From positions 503,145,001 through 503,209,000 of the forward strand of contig NC_092336.1 of assembly GCF_046630445.1 (NCBI RefSeq): 64,000 nucleotides of DNA, in the 5' to 3' direction. A program made the position numbers and the translations under genes. Below, piece by piece: positions 11,426-23,412 of the stretch. Positions within the stretch are counted from its first letter, which is position 1. Every line of letters begins with the position of its first letter. This stretch comes from Rutidosis leptorrhynchoides (lineage: Eukaryota > Streptophyta > Magnoliopsida > Asterales > Asteraceae). Below the pieces are notes generated by a model, which worked only from the letters and a program-made list of their open reading frames with translations, made no database searches and was not told the origin of the DNA.

Positions 11426-13261
11426 ATGGCGGAACACGGTGACGAAATCGACCCAAAAATTGAATCTTCTTTAATGGATAAAATTACTCAGCGTGATGAT
11501 TCTTCATCTTCCGATTCTGACACTGATAAGAAAAAGAAGAAACATCAGCAACATCAGTACGATGATGAGTTGAAGAAGAAGCATCACGATGCCACGTCAC
11601 CACCTTCTTCTTCTTCTTCGATGAAATCCAAGATCTATAGGTTGTTTGGTAGAGAGAAACCTGTTCATAAAGTTTTTGGTGGTGGAAAACGTAAGTAGTA
11701 CCAGTAATTATTTAATTTCAATATACTGATTTATTTGTTAGTGAACTATAATTTGAAGTTTACTTGATGAGTTACAGCTGAAGTTACCTAATTACTGTTG
11801 TGCTTTTGCTAATTAGACTGTTATATATATTTTTAATGTATATGATTTAATGTTAATTTTTTATGTGTTACTTTATACGGAGTATTATCCAGATTATTTA
11901 ATGAATCAAAAGAGCTAAAGTTATATATTAGGTGTTATGAAGTTGATTGTAATATTAACTATAAGTTTTTGTTCGGTCAAATTGACAGGCAATTGGCCAA
12001 AGGATAACATTTTGTTATTTGTTTCTTTTTTCATACAATTAAATTAATAAATTGTTATGGTGATATTTTGATATATGAAATGTGTCATATTTAAAGAAGT
12101 TGAAACTTTCTTGATGATTTATGTTCTTCATATGTCACCTCACTGGGTGGTCCCATTGTTTAGTGTTATATTGCCTTCAGTTAATTAGTCGTAATTTTCT
12201 GAGTTAATGTCTTTCATGGTAATCAAATGCAGCTGCTGATGTGTTCTTGTGGCGAAACAAGAAGATATCAGCGAGTGTACTTGGTGGAGCAACTGCAGTG
12301 TGGGTGTTTTTTGAATTGCTTGAGTACCATCTGCTTACTTTGGTTTGCTACGTTTTGATATTTGCATTTGCTGTTCTCTTCCTATGGTCCAACACTTCTA
12401 AGTTCATTAACAAGTAAGCTTTACGCTGTTTGACTACTTTAATACAGAGTACATTTTAATTTTTGAGGTTATCGACTGACTGGTCCGTTTGCAGGTCCCC
12501 TCCACATATCCCTGAAGTCCGAATTCCCGAGGATAAGTTCCTACAGTTTGCTGCTGGATTAAGGAATGAACTCAATCAGGGTCTTGATACGCTTCGGAAC
12601 ATTGCATCTGGGAGGGATTTAAAGAAGTTTCTTTTTGTATGTTGTGTCATTTCATCTCACTGTGTTTACTCTATTTAAAGAAGTTTCTACTATAGGGTGT
12701 TAACTTGCTGTAAATTGTATATTTTTGGCAGGTTGTTGTTGGACTTTGGATTCTATCCGTTGTGGGGAGCTGGTGCAACTTCTTGACATTGTTGTACATA
12801 AGTAATACAGATTTCTCTCTTTATCTGTCCTATCTCCTTTTTTGTCTTGATAATTGCTAGCATTAGCATAAGTGTATAACCAGTTTACATGTTAAAAAAT
12901 GTGTCAAAGATTTAGTCCTGCTATACATTTGATTCTCTCAACCCTGTTAACTGTAACGTTTCGTGTCATTTATCATCTACTTTAACAAATTCCTCCCATG
13001 GGTAAGGGACTTAGTTAGTTGACAAATAGGAAAGATGTCAAGTCTGAAGTCATATAACAGCTAAGATTGGTTTACTTGTTTATGAAAACAGCTTTTGTGC
13101 TTTTACACACAATCCCGGTTCTATACGAGAAGTATGAGGACAAAATTGATGCATTCGCAGAGAAAGCAATGATCGAGATCAAGAAACAGTATGCAGTGTT
13201 TGATGCCAAGGTTGTGAGTAAAATTCCCCGAGGACCATTGAAAGACAAAAAGAGAGCTTGA
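11426..13261 (+). CDS. Reticulon-like protein B (RTNLB), five coding exons
   Basis: This membrane protein shapes tubular ER in plants. Exons 11426-11690, 12233-12413, 12495-12636, 12732-12801 and 13092-13261 all join at GT..AG in phase, giving 275 residues, the usual RTNLB1-8 size. The N-terminus (1-85) is acidic, then Ser/Lys/His rich with a run DSSSSDSD and a KKKKK patch, and is cytosolic in the family. The reticulon domain fills the rest. It opens [19 protein letters not shown], goes into the first hydrophobic hairpin (about 100-150), a hydrophilic loop with [19 protein letters not shown], and a second hairpin from [16 protein letters not shown]. It ends [15 protein letters not shown] and a basic tail [13 protein letters not shown]. 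The first ATG in a good context (GAAATGGCGG) is chosen. No defect is seen. Assignment to one Arabidopsis paralogue is not attempted. Confidence 0.93.
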
Positions 13262-14020
13262 AGTTGGATTGTTGTAGTGCTTTTTGAATGTTCTACATGT
13301 GGTTATGGACTATGAGAGTGTTGGTGATTAGTTGAAATATGTTTTCGTTTACTGTTTTTTTCGTTTAGTTGTTTTAAGTGTTGTGATCCTTTATTGAGTT
13401 GTACATGCACAAGTTTCCCTGATGTTTGTTTCTATCGAATGTGCAAATTGTGACCAATTACAAATTGTTTGTCTTCTGATTGGGTCTAGCTTTTTGAAAG
13501 AATCGAACCTGGATTTGTTTTTCATGACTCGGAATGGTGCGTTGCATCTTCGGGCTGATGAAAAACTGCAAATTTGTCATCGAGGTAGAGTAATTTACAG
13601 TGTAGGCTCGCCTCATGTATACATACATGTGCAAATGAGCCACCTTAGGCTTGAGATTTAAAAAGTTGCTATGCCAAATTGCTTAAAATGTCAAATTTGA
13701 AACCTAAATGTTCATTTTCGAGAGTTTTAACTTTAAGGTTGAATGTGAAAAGTATGAATAGGTTTCTTACTTGTGACAAGGAAGAATGATAATAGCGGTA
13801 TCTTTTGCTCATGCACTAGAAAAAAAAAATTAAGTTTGTTTTCCGATCATATTCATATCATCATTCTAAAATGTACAAACATTTTTGATGGTGCAAGATT
13901 TTCGTATCGTCATAAACATTATATATCAAACACCCTTATAAGTAGAAAATTAAAGAATAAATTGAACAAAAAAAAAACTATAATTAAAGTAAAACTACAC
14001 AAACCAAAAACCCTTGCTAA
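13262..14020. other. Convergent 3' intergenic region between RTNLB and the golgin gene
   Basis: About 760 bases between two convergent stop codons. It should hold both 3' UTRs. TTTATTGAGTTG near 13391 and AT-rich runs are compatible with plant poly(A) regions, but no single signal is decisive. No ORF of note. Confidence 0.5.
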
Positions 14021-17000
14021 TTAGTATCTGGGAATTTGTCTTGAGAATCGAGGATTGCTATCCGGTGAAGCAAGAGGAACAGTTGAAAACTCTGAAATAC
14101 GTTGTTCTGTCATAAACGAAGCATTATTCGTGCTAACTGGACTTGTACCTTCTTTAGATCCATCACCATTGTTCTGTTCGGATTCTCTCTTTTCCCTTTC
14201 TTCACTTTCTTTCAGAAGAAAATCAACCCACATATCCGCAAACGACTGCAACATACAAAATCATTACTATTTATATCATATAATCGTCACTAAATGAATA
14301 AAAATGTCAGTTTTGCACGCAAGCCAAAACAAACGACACAAAAGCCTTGTAAATCATCTCCTGATTTCTGATTATACTAGCTAAGATAGTAGATTCTACA
14401 TAATGCAAACTCAGCCCAATGTTATGTGAAACATCAGAATAGAGAGACACGTGAAGTGATACGACTAAAGGTCAATGTTACAACTTTCTCTATGACAAGT
14501 GCTTTTATGTGTTTTTTTTTTTTTTTTTTTCCCTTCCAATTTGAAACAAAACACTCTATTTTTGACGGCTCTAGTTATTGAGTCGACAGCAAGCGTCGAT
14601 TTATTGGTGACTTGACTGACTCTTAGAGCCTAAATTAAATTTCATGCAGGATTTAAAACCCATGGAAATTTGATTTTACCATTTTCATGGCGTCTCAATT
14701 TTATTTTTAATTAAAATTTATTGTTTAAAATTTTCCTACTTATTAGCCGGAGGTCCACTCGGAAACAATCTCTCTATCCGTCGTATAGAGAGAGGGATGA
14801 GTTTCTCTACATTTGAGAGTGTTTTTCACTCTATGTGGAGAAATGACTTGTCTTTATTCTCGAATAGGGGAAGGATTGTCTACATCTCACCTCCCCCATA
14901 CACTACTCATGTGGTATTGGGTTTTGTTGTTGTTGTTATATGTGCAAAATTTGTTTACTAATTCTGGTTGTTCATATAACTGCAGCATTAAGTGGGACGG
15001 AATCACATTACCTGGTTATCTGATGACATATGTCCAGAATTCTCTGTTGGCGCTCCTCCTAGAATGCCGCCAACTAGGCGTCCTGGTAAACCGAAAACAC
15101 CACGAACAACACCTTTACCCACTCCTTGTTGAGCAAGCCCAATTCTTTGTTTCTCTTCTTCAGAGAATCCTAACATGCGTACCATAAGATCCAGAACCTA
15201 CAAGCACCATGATAAAGAAATTGTGAGTTGACGGGTTTACGCCTTTTTTAGTTTTTTTTAGGTGTGATTGGCACACACGGGATAGAAACTCAATAGTCAC
15301 CCGGAGTCAGGGTTTCTCCGCCAGAATAAACCTTTTTTTTTTAAAATGGGTAAGAGGGTAGTTCATACATACCTCTTTACTGTGGTTCCTCTGAAAGTAA
15401 GTCACCAACAATTTGATCACAATACGCCTGCAGATAATGCTAGTTATTCTTCATGAAAGCTCAGATTTCATGTGAACATAATGATAATTAACAGGCATAA
15501 AAAATAAGAAAATCTCACTTATATCACAAACTGCTTCGGGTGGAAACTATAGGATTTGGGTGTCTACTATAGTAAACCAATCACCTATAAATTAACACAA
15601 TAAGAACTGAAAAGACTAACCTGTCAACGGAAAAATCAGAGTCCATCGACATTCTATTGAGCCTCGTCATGCTCTGCTCAAGAGCACGCCGTAGCTTAGC
15701 ATTGTCTTCCTCTAGCTTATTTACTCTCCCTTTTCCTTCTGATAGTAGTATTTCAGCGTGTACAAGTTTTTCCAAAGATTCCTCCTTTTCCTGCTTTGTT
15801 GTCTCTACTTGTTGAAATGCATCCTAAAGGAGAAATATGGATTAGATTCAATCATTATCACTCTCGACTCTTAAGCAATTTACTACACATCAGTATGATT
15901 AAATAATATTAAGCATCACTCGTCTGCTCATATTAGTATCAGACTCGTAATATCTTACTAATTGAATACTACTACTAGGCAAATGTCTTCTGTAAGCAAA
16001 TATATAATAAGAATGATTAAATCAAATTAAAAAAGATACCGCACGAGTGACAACCAACCTTTAATTGCTCAGACAGTCTAGCAGTTTCTTCTCTCGCAGA
16101 AGCCAATTCCCTTACCAAATGTTCCTGAATAAACATAATTTTTTGTATAGCAAACAACAAAGCCACTTTCAACATCTACTAACATACATATGGTGCTAAT
16201 CAAAACATCAACTGATAACAGAATTACCTTGGCTTCTATCTCAGCATAATACTGACCAAGAGCAGTTTGAAGATTTAGAAGTTCAACATTTTTTGCATCT
16301 ACTGTACTTCTAAGGTTGGCCACCTTTTTATTTAGATCATCAATGACTTCCTTAGACTTCTGAAGTTCATTGTTGTTCATCATTTTAACCTCTTCTTGAC
16401 CAGCAATCGCCTGATTCAGAGATTTTTCCAAGTGTCTTATTTGAGCTCTTAAAATTTCGTTATTTTCACGTAGCCCTTCAATGATCTTGCTGTCCTCGTC
16501 CATCTTCTCAGAATCTTCCGACTCCTAAACAAAATCAGAGCATATCAAACAAATATCCAGCAAGTATTTTCATTAAATAGACTGTAATACAATCATCAAC
16601 ATGTGAATTTGTGGATATTTGTATAGCTGAAGCATCAACTGTGAAATAAACATAGGTAGTTTTGAAGAATATGATTGAAGAAAACAAATGTAATAAATTT
16701 ATGGGTAACGAACCTTTTCCAATAAATGCTGCTTAAGCCGACTCAGCTGCTGTAAAGCCTTGTCCTTTTCCCGTGATGTCTCTTTCAAATCTTTCTCCAG
16801 CTTCTGTAAAGAGGCCTCCAATTCTTCTTTGCCCGGAAAACTTTCAGATGCCTGCTGCAAACAAATAGCATTTTTCTATAAATAACATTAACATTAATTA
16901 TGGAAAGAACATGTCTTTATTCAAACAGAATATGAAACGGGCATCATATAAAGCTACAGTAAACCAACCTCATGTACACCATTTGAAACTTGGGGCAAAG

Positions 17001-20000
17001 ATTTATTAGCAACTTCCAAAGCCACCTTGAGTTCGTTTTTTTCCATCTACAAGGGAATAATTGTATAAATATTGAGACTTGTGCTACACAAAAGAAGAAT
17101 ATATGGCCAATTTAAAATATTTCTTCATCTTTACAACCTTCAAATCACGGTTCTCTTTTTCCAAAGATGTTATTATTCTTTTAAGACCCTCTGCAGCATC
17201 ATTTGGTACTACATTTTCCTTTCTACTCAACTCCATTTGCAAATGTCGTATTTCAGATGATTTACTGCTCAGCTCATCTCTTATTTTGTTCATCTCCACC
17301 AACGTCTGCAAAACCATAACAAAGTCACAAAATTGTCTTCATGTACCTTGCCTTTCTAAGAACATAGTGGACACATGTGGTTGCTCATTTTCTGATAAGT
17401 TGTTATAACCAGGTTATGGAAGGCCCAAAAAAGCAAGAATGGGGTTCAATTATGATGAACTTTGTAATAAAATATGAAACTTACAGTTTCTTTATCCGCC
17501 TTCAAAGAATTATTATCCTCTCGGAAAGATCTGTTCAACTTCTGTTCCTCTAGAAATAGTTTTTTGGCATCAGAAAATATCTAATTACGTGAATAATGTA
17601 GTCAAAATCAATCTTCAACACAAGAATACCTTGGAACCTGGATTGCAAACTTGTCAAATTTACACGTTCTTTGTCAAGTTCATCTCGTAGTTGCTTTATT
17701 TGTTGCTCATGCATTGATTGCAGTGTTGCAAGAGATCTGTTTCTTTCCTCCAATAATTCAGATATCTCCTAGAAGTTATTCATATATCTGTCGTCAAAAT
17801 TCGTTCATTATGTACTAAAAAGCACATCACGAGAATCAGAAAAATACAACAGGGTAACAGCAAGAAAAGTATAAACATCCTCAATTACATCTGTCAAAAC
17901 ATATAGTTTAGAGGATACCATTTTCAATTACAGCAAGAAAAGTTTATTTACAACCACAGACAAAACATGGCTAATACTTGCATCCATTTGTTAATGTTAG
18001 CAAGCTACATTCACATTGAGAAAGCAAAATTAAGGAATCATTTCACATTCCAATATTATCTTGAATGGCACTGTTGCAACACATAAGCCAATCTGTTTTA
18101 TGGCATTTAACAAATAACCAACAGCATACATACTTTATCAACCGAAATGAACATAAAGTTACTACCTTTTCACTGCCTTCACTACTTGAACGTCCCATCT
18201 TATTCTGTAAGTGTGCAACTCCATTTCCTAGTGCATCTTCTTTTAATGCAACACCATTCTGCATTCTCTTTCCAAAAGAGCGATTTTTCTGCTTTTAACT
18301 GAGCAAGTTATTACTACCTTATAGGATAAGGAGGTTAACATCAGCACTATCTGATGTAGAATGAAACAAGCCCAAAAACACAATACAAGGGTGAAACACA
18401 CTTGCAAATCTGATAGTATATTCTCAAAACCTATAGCAAGTAACACATGTACGATACTCCTCAACAAATGAAGTAGAATTATGTACCATAAGACTACCTT
18501 ATATGAGGGGCTATTTGATGCGGTCTTTGAACTCTCACTTCTAAATGAATCAAGATTTTTCTTCAACGAACTATTTTCATCATTCAGGCGAGATATCCGA
18601 TCCTGCATATGGAACCTTAAGATCACTTTTATAAAAATAGCAGTTCCAGTTACATAGTACATACTATAAAATTAATATACCTGGCAATTTAGACCCATAC
18701 TCTCAAGTTTGGGTTTATTGGGTCAAGCTTTCGGGTCAATTGGGCCTTGAGAAAACTCAGGCCTAACAATGTAAATAAGAACTTTAAAAAAAGGTCCAAT
18801 GAGTTTTTCCTCCAACCTATTGGGTCCTGTACAAAATTTAAAGGAATAGGGCTAATGGGTATCAATACCCAAAGCTCAATAAATAGGGATAGGTCTAATG
18901 GGTCTTGTGAATGGGTCAAATGAGTCGAGCGTAACAAGTTTCATCCGCCAAATATTTATGAAACCATTCATGGTTATATCATTTATTATGTATATTAATA
19001 TTTCTTATATATTATATATTATATATCTAATAAATAATAATAACTAAGATAATATAATAAATGTAAAAAGAACAATGTAAAAGTATATGACACGTTTGGA
19101 CTCATTGACCCATTTGACCCGTTACCTGTTTCGACATGTTACCCAAACTGACCCAACCTGACCCATTTCGACACGTTTAAAATTTTTACCCGTTTGACCC
19201 ATCACCCGTTTCAACCCAAAACCATTTTGACCCGTTACCCAAACCGATCCAACCCGACCCGTTTGCCAGGTATAAATTAATATTGAATCTAAAAGCATGG
19301 AGGGGGAAAAGACTAAGAACATTAGGTCTTATAAAAGGGAGAAATGTTTAACGGCTATATATTAAGCCACCCTTTACAATCCTGAATTTCTAAATACCGA
19401 AAGGGTGAAGGAAGGATAAAACTTGAATACATGAAACAAAATGCCAAGTTCATAACCTACAAAAAAAAAAAAAAAAAAAGGAGAAGCTTAACTATTTATC
19501 CCCTTGCCCTTTCAGGATTGGCTACCTTGAGATACCACTGTTGAAATGTTGGCAACCTCAAACGGCCGATAGCAGACCGCCCCAATCCCATCACGTGAGA
19601 CATAAATCAAAATCAACTATATGGTGGTCCACCTTATTGATACACCTTCACTATTGACATTTTCTAATAAGGTAGATTCCTACTTGATATGCCAATGCAG
19701 ATACTAAACTTTGACGTACCAATGTGACAGCTATTCTATTAACATTTTCTAAATTTCTCACACATGTCAGTTCTCGGTTCTGGAGTTGCAAACTATCTAA
19801 AACGGCATGTCATCACTAAAAAGTTTATTTCCACGTGATATAGATTATACAGGGGAAAATAATGCAAATCGATCTTCATGGTATTTAAATTTAGATGAAC
19901 TTTTATAACGGTGGCAACCGCACATTGTATATAAAGTAGTTAAACAACCGACGCCGCATTCTACAAATACAATCTCAGTACATTTCACAAACATAACAAC

Positions 20001-21335
20001 ATGGACAAAAAGCGATTACCTCTCTTTCTTTTAGTAAAGCTGCATAGTTAACTGATAGTGACTTGATCTGTGCCTCCGATTCCTGAAGCCTCTTTATCTC
20101 TGCTTTGTATTGCTCAATCTGCAATACAGCACGAGTGAATTATATAGTGGTTTTTCTATAAAATCATTTTCTCATAGAAGTAACTCGAAATTCTAAAGAC
20201 ATATCTGAAGTTGTGCAATGTGCGAGCATCATACATTATGTTGTGACATAACCCAACAAAACAACAATCTACAAAGTATCTTTTACCATTAAGCGATATG
20301 CAAGGTTGCATATTGATAATTAGTCATACATCTTCCTCGTATAAACATCTTTCAAGGCTTTAAGTACCATTCACATAGATAGCACATTCAATGAAATCTT
20401 TTTAAACATATAAAAACAATACTCCGTAGCATTTAATAAATGTGTTCAAACAATCATGAAAATCCAAAAAACATCAAGAAACATATCTGGCACCCAGAAG
20501 GCTTGCTAGTCTGCTACAGTGCTACTATCTCTAAATCTTCAAAAAAATAAACCTATATTTCACGCTATAAGCTCATTCAGTAGCATAATATCTACCTGCA
20601 TACGATTCTAGTACAATATAAAATATATTTCAAATTCAATCATAACCTATACTAATACTAGTATACTACAAATTTACTCTAAAAAATTTTTTTTGTAAGA
20701 CAACAGTCGGCATCGAATACTCTCATTTGCCACACACGCACGCCACTTTCGGGAGGAAACCCGAATCGCATTGCAGGAACCCGATCCTTCAACCATCCCG
20801 AGGGGCAGGCGGACCGGGGAGAAAACCCCCAGAGGTCAATCTGGAGCTCCGTATTAACTAATTACTCCTACTAATTTCTATCAAATAAGACAAGCAATTC
20901 TTAAACGTAAGGAAAAACAGCGCAAAAATTCGTAGTTTTCTCTATCCAGTTACCAAACACATAGATTGCATACTTTATTCTCCAAGCCTGACCAAAAACC
21001 CTAACTTAGCGTCCCTAAATACCACAAATTGTAGTAGAATCAATTCAAACTGAAATCACCAACTCCAAATTAGCAAAAATAACATAAATCAATCAGATTG
21101 AGCAACATTATACAACATATACCTCTGAAGTAGAAGTCGAATCGATACCGTTAGCGATAGAGGAAACAGACCGGCCGGAAAACCTCCGATCGGAATACGA
21201 TGAGTATCTGGAATTAGAGATCTCCGACTGCCTCTCGTAATCATCTTCCTTTTCATCATTATCATCATCGTGAACGTCCAACGCGATTTTGTTTAGGTTT
21301 TCTTTTAAATTTGCAAGAGTCGTGCTCCACATCAT
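14021..21335 (-). CDS. Golgin candidate GC3/GC4-type coiled-coil protein (GRAB domain)
   Basis: This is a Golgi-located tether of the Arabidopsis GDAP1/GC4 type. Inferred exons, 5' to 3': 21123-21335, 20020-20118, 18498-18602, 18166-18258, 17630-17768, 17485-17549, 17138-17305, 16969-17046, 16714-16851, 16228-16524, 16059-16124, 15621-15823, 15373-15427, 15012-15197, 14021-14245. All junctions keep frame, giving about 709 residues, close to the ~710-725 I recall for the family. The start is MMWSTTLANLKENLNKIALD, a family signature; the second Met is also possible. The middle is long heptad coiled coil rich in Glu/Lys/Leu/Gln. The C-terminal GRIP-related ARF-binding region reads RRIVIKLLVTYFQRNHSKEV and LDLMVRMLGFSEEEKQRIG. 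Then come a Gly/Val-rich segment and FADMWVDFLLKESEER. Least certain is the acceptor at 17549; the alternative AG upstream gives an in-frame stop. Intron 2 (18603-20019) holds a transposon. Confidence 0.9.
15236..15345 (-). repeat. SINE-like fragment in a golgin intron
   Basis: A short GC-richer island between T-rich runs in an AT-rich intron. On the minus strand it reads GGTTTATTCTGGCGGAG then AACCCTGACTCCGGGTG and ends in an A/T run. The composition and tailed ends fit a truncated SINE. No A or B box is seen, so the call is tentative. Confidence 0.3.
18678..19272. mobile_element. Non-autonomous DNA element rich in GGGTCA words, in golgin intron 2
   Basis: The ends are exact inverted copies TACCTGGCAA (18678-18687) and TTGCCAGGTA (19263-19272). 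The interior is dominated by GGGTCAA/TTGACCC and GGGTATC words in both orientations (18700-18930 and 19090-19260) around an AT-rich core. There is no coding capacity. Flanks on both sides contain AAATTAATA but not as an exact adjacent duplication, so the superfamily (hAT-like?) is uncertain. Confidence 0.5.
19459..19479. repeat. Poly(A) run
   Basis: About 20 A residues in golgin intron 2, possibly the tail of a SINE or retrocopy whose body I could not recognise to its left. Confidence 0.5.
20690..20862 (-). mobile_element. SINE-like element in golgin intron 1
   Basis: This is a GC-rich block in an AT-rich intron. On the minus strand it begins TACGGAGCTCCAG, runs through CCCCGGTCCGCCTGCCCC and GGGTTTCCTCCCGAAAG, and ends GTTGTCTTAC followed by an A/T-rich tail. 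These words recall tRNA-derived plant SINE bodies. No clear pol III A and B boxes lie at its 5' end, so it is probably 5' truncated. Confidence 0.45.
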
Positions 21336-22344
21336 ATCTCCTTCTTCGATTGATTGATAAATGATAATTTGATTGATTATAAAAATGGAAGAGCAGCACA
21401 ATTGTCGGTGAGATTAAGCAAGATACGTGTGCAAATGTTTCTGATGGAGGGGGATCTATCGGATTTTGATCATCAAACGGACGTCTGGGTAGATCTGAGT
21501 ATATGGAACAAATAAGTACTCGTATCGTATAAGAATTTTGTGTTCTACTCCGATGAAATTACCGTAATAATTTTTTAAAGTAACGGTGTATTTGTGTTTG
21601 TTTGGGATTCTTATTCTTATTTTTTCAATTTGCTTACTACATAAGCATTAAAAATAATTTAATTTTAATTTTTAAGTGCATCTGTTTAATCAAGATAATC
21701 ATAATTATGACTTCTAACCTACATTAAAAATTAATTAATAAAATTCATTTAGAATTAATTTTTGATAACAAATAGACACTTTAGTCTCCAGATTGTAGAG
21801 GTTTTTATTACAAACTGTTAGTGACCTAAAAACTGTTTGTGAATACGAACAATCTTCAAAATTCAGCATATAGACCTTTAGACCATATCTTCTTTACAAA
21901 CAATCTTCAATATTCAGCATATATAATTTGTTTTACATTATATTTTTAACACTTTCTTTTCACTTCTTTTTTCATCTTCTTATTTCGTTCATTTATTTTC
22001 TTAACATTTTAACTATACGTTAACCTTTTTTTTAAACGTTCAATGAACCGACCGTTAATTGACCAATAACACCTTGCAGCGAAGCGCGGTTTTTTTTTAT
22101 ATTTCCGTTCCCTTTTCATTCCTTTATTTTATTTAATTGTTCAATTAACCGACGATTAATCGTTTTTTAACGCGATCGTTATTCATTTTTTTAAACACTC
22201 AATAAATCGACTGACCAAAATTACCCCAGCAAAAGGCGTATTCTTTTATCCTCGTTTGAACTACTCATTGATCCTCGACACGTTTTGAACGATTCAGCAA
22301 ACAGTAAACAAGCACCGCAAACACAATTAAAAACTGCATTTGGG
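21336..22344. other. Intergenic, golgin 5' flank
   Basis: About 1 kb of AT-rich sequence. The first ~200 bases should hold the golgin leader and promoter (minus strand). Two near copies of CAATCTTCAAnATTCAGCATATA lie at about 21850 and 21902. Nothing else is supported. Confidence 0.4.
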
Positions 22345-22352
22345 ATTTTAAT

Positions 22353-22468
22353 TGGGCTTCAGCCATCAGATTAGTAACACTTTAATGGGCCCAGCCCACC
22401 TGAATGGAGAATTTACACAGTAGTACCTATTAGTTGATTTTAGGGCATTTGAAAAACCCTATATAGCA
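22353..22468 (+). promoter_or_regulatory. Promoter with Site II elements, telo box and TATA
   Basis: TGGGCT (22353-22358), TGGGCC (22386-22391) and an inverted copy AGCCCA (22393-22398) are Site II elements. AAACCCTA (22454-22461) is a telo box overlapping CTATATAGCA, a TATA-like motif. In plants this combination marks ribosomal-protein and snoRNA promoters. No protein ORF follows, but a C/D-type snoRNA candidate starts about 95 bases downstream. Confidence 0.55.
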
Positions 22469-22561
22469 CATATACTGCACAATATGATCAATCTGCCTCT
22501 ATCTTACTAGGGTTCCATCCTATTTTGACATCCAATCTGTCAGATTTATTTTTAAATTAGA

Positions 22562-22651
22562 GCTGCGATGAAGAGAAACGAAGAAAAATTACGATGATTG
22601 TTTATCAACATGATTCACTTTTTCTTATTATGGTTCGTATTCACTGAGCAA
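22562..22651 (+). ncRNA. Candidate box C/D snoRNA
   Basis: GCGATGA (22565-22571) resembles box C (RTGATGA, one mismatch), ACGATGA (22591-22597) a C'-like box, and CTGA (22644-22647) box D. The bases flanking C and D (TGC and GCA) can pair into a short terminal stem. The ~90-base length suits the class, and the promoter upstream is of snoRNA type. There is no clear D' box and I cannot name an rRNA target. Confidence 0.35.
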
Positions 22652-22659
22652 ATCTTTTT

Positions 22660-23412
22660 TCTTCTTCTTTTAATCATGAGTTTAATTTAATTAAATGGTT
22701 CTACCGATTAACTGAAAACGAGGGACCTATGGAGGGGGTGCAATTATAAGAAATGCGCTTTCGGCCAAGTTTGCTCTCGAATATTATTTGAATTCAGATC
22801 GTCGTACCGGTTTATTCCATTACCGGTCCGGTTTTTATTTCAGATCTATTAATTCATACATTTTAATTTTGATTTTTAATCTTAACAAGTTAAGGCCTTT
22901 AATTGAGAAGTAAAAGTAAAAGGATAACGAAGGTCCCAGCAGGGAGGTATTTACTCCAAAAGAGACCTCTCTAACACATTTTATTTACCTTCGAATATTG
23001 AAATTTTGCCGAATCGTAGGATGCGCTAAACTTATTCCATTTTAGTGATGTCTTGAAACCTCGGCTATACTTTTGTTTTTATTTTTCTTCTTAAAGTTTG
23101 TTACACTGTTAATTTTAAGAAAATGTAGACTATAAATTTGGACAGAGCAGTAGTTTGTAAAAAAGTAGATTTTTTTTTATTCTCGCGTTTGTTGCTTATC
23201 CTCTTCGTTTTATCTTTTATGTCACATTTTGTAAAGTTGTTAAGTGCAACAGCATCACTTGCCAATGATCAAAAATACTTCAATTACATGATTACGCTTT
23301 AGTGATTCACAAAGCTATAAATGAGAACTGATAAACGTAACCTATATTGTGAATACAAGCTTGACTTGAATAGTTGAATTTCTTTTTGAGTATCACCCTT
23401 TTTTTTTTTTTT
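22660..23412. other. Non-coding stretch downstream of the snoRNA candidate
   Basis: No reading frame of note. Two blocks (about 22725-22840 and 22930-23045) share the order of words GGGACC/GGTCCC, CGAATATT and TTTATTCCATT. They could be diverged copies or further small RNAs; the resemblance is loose. Confidence 0.3.

Noticed and set aside
13773-14024. 83-codon plus-strand frame in the convergent 3' region
   Set aside because: Lys/Asn-rich random-looking translation of AT-rich 3' UTR sequence overlapping the golgin stop.
15003-15187. Plus-strand frame of 124 codons at 14813-15187
   Set aside because: Antisense to a well-supported golgin exon (15012-15197) with good splice sites on the minus strand.
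18700-19260. Telomeric or interstitial telomere repeat
   Set aside because: The repeated word is GGGTCA with variations, not TTTAGGG, and it lies between inverted transposon ends.
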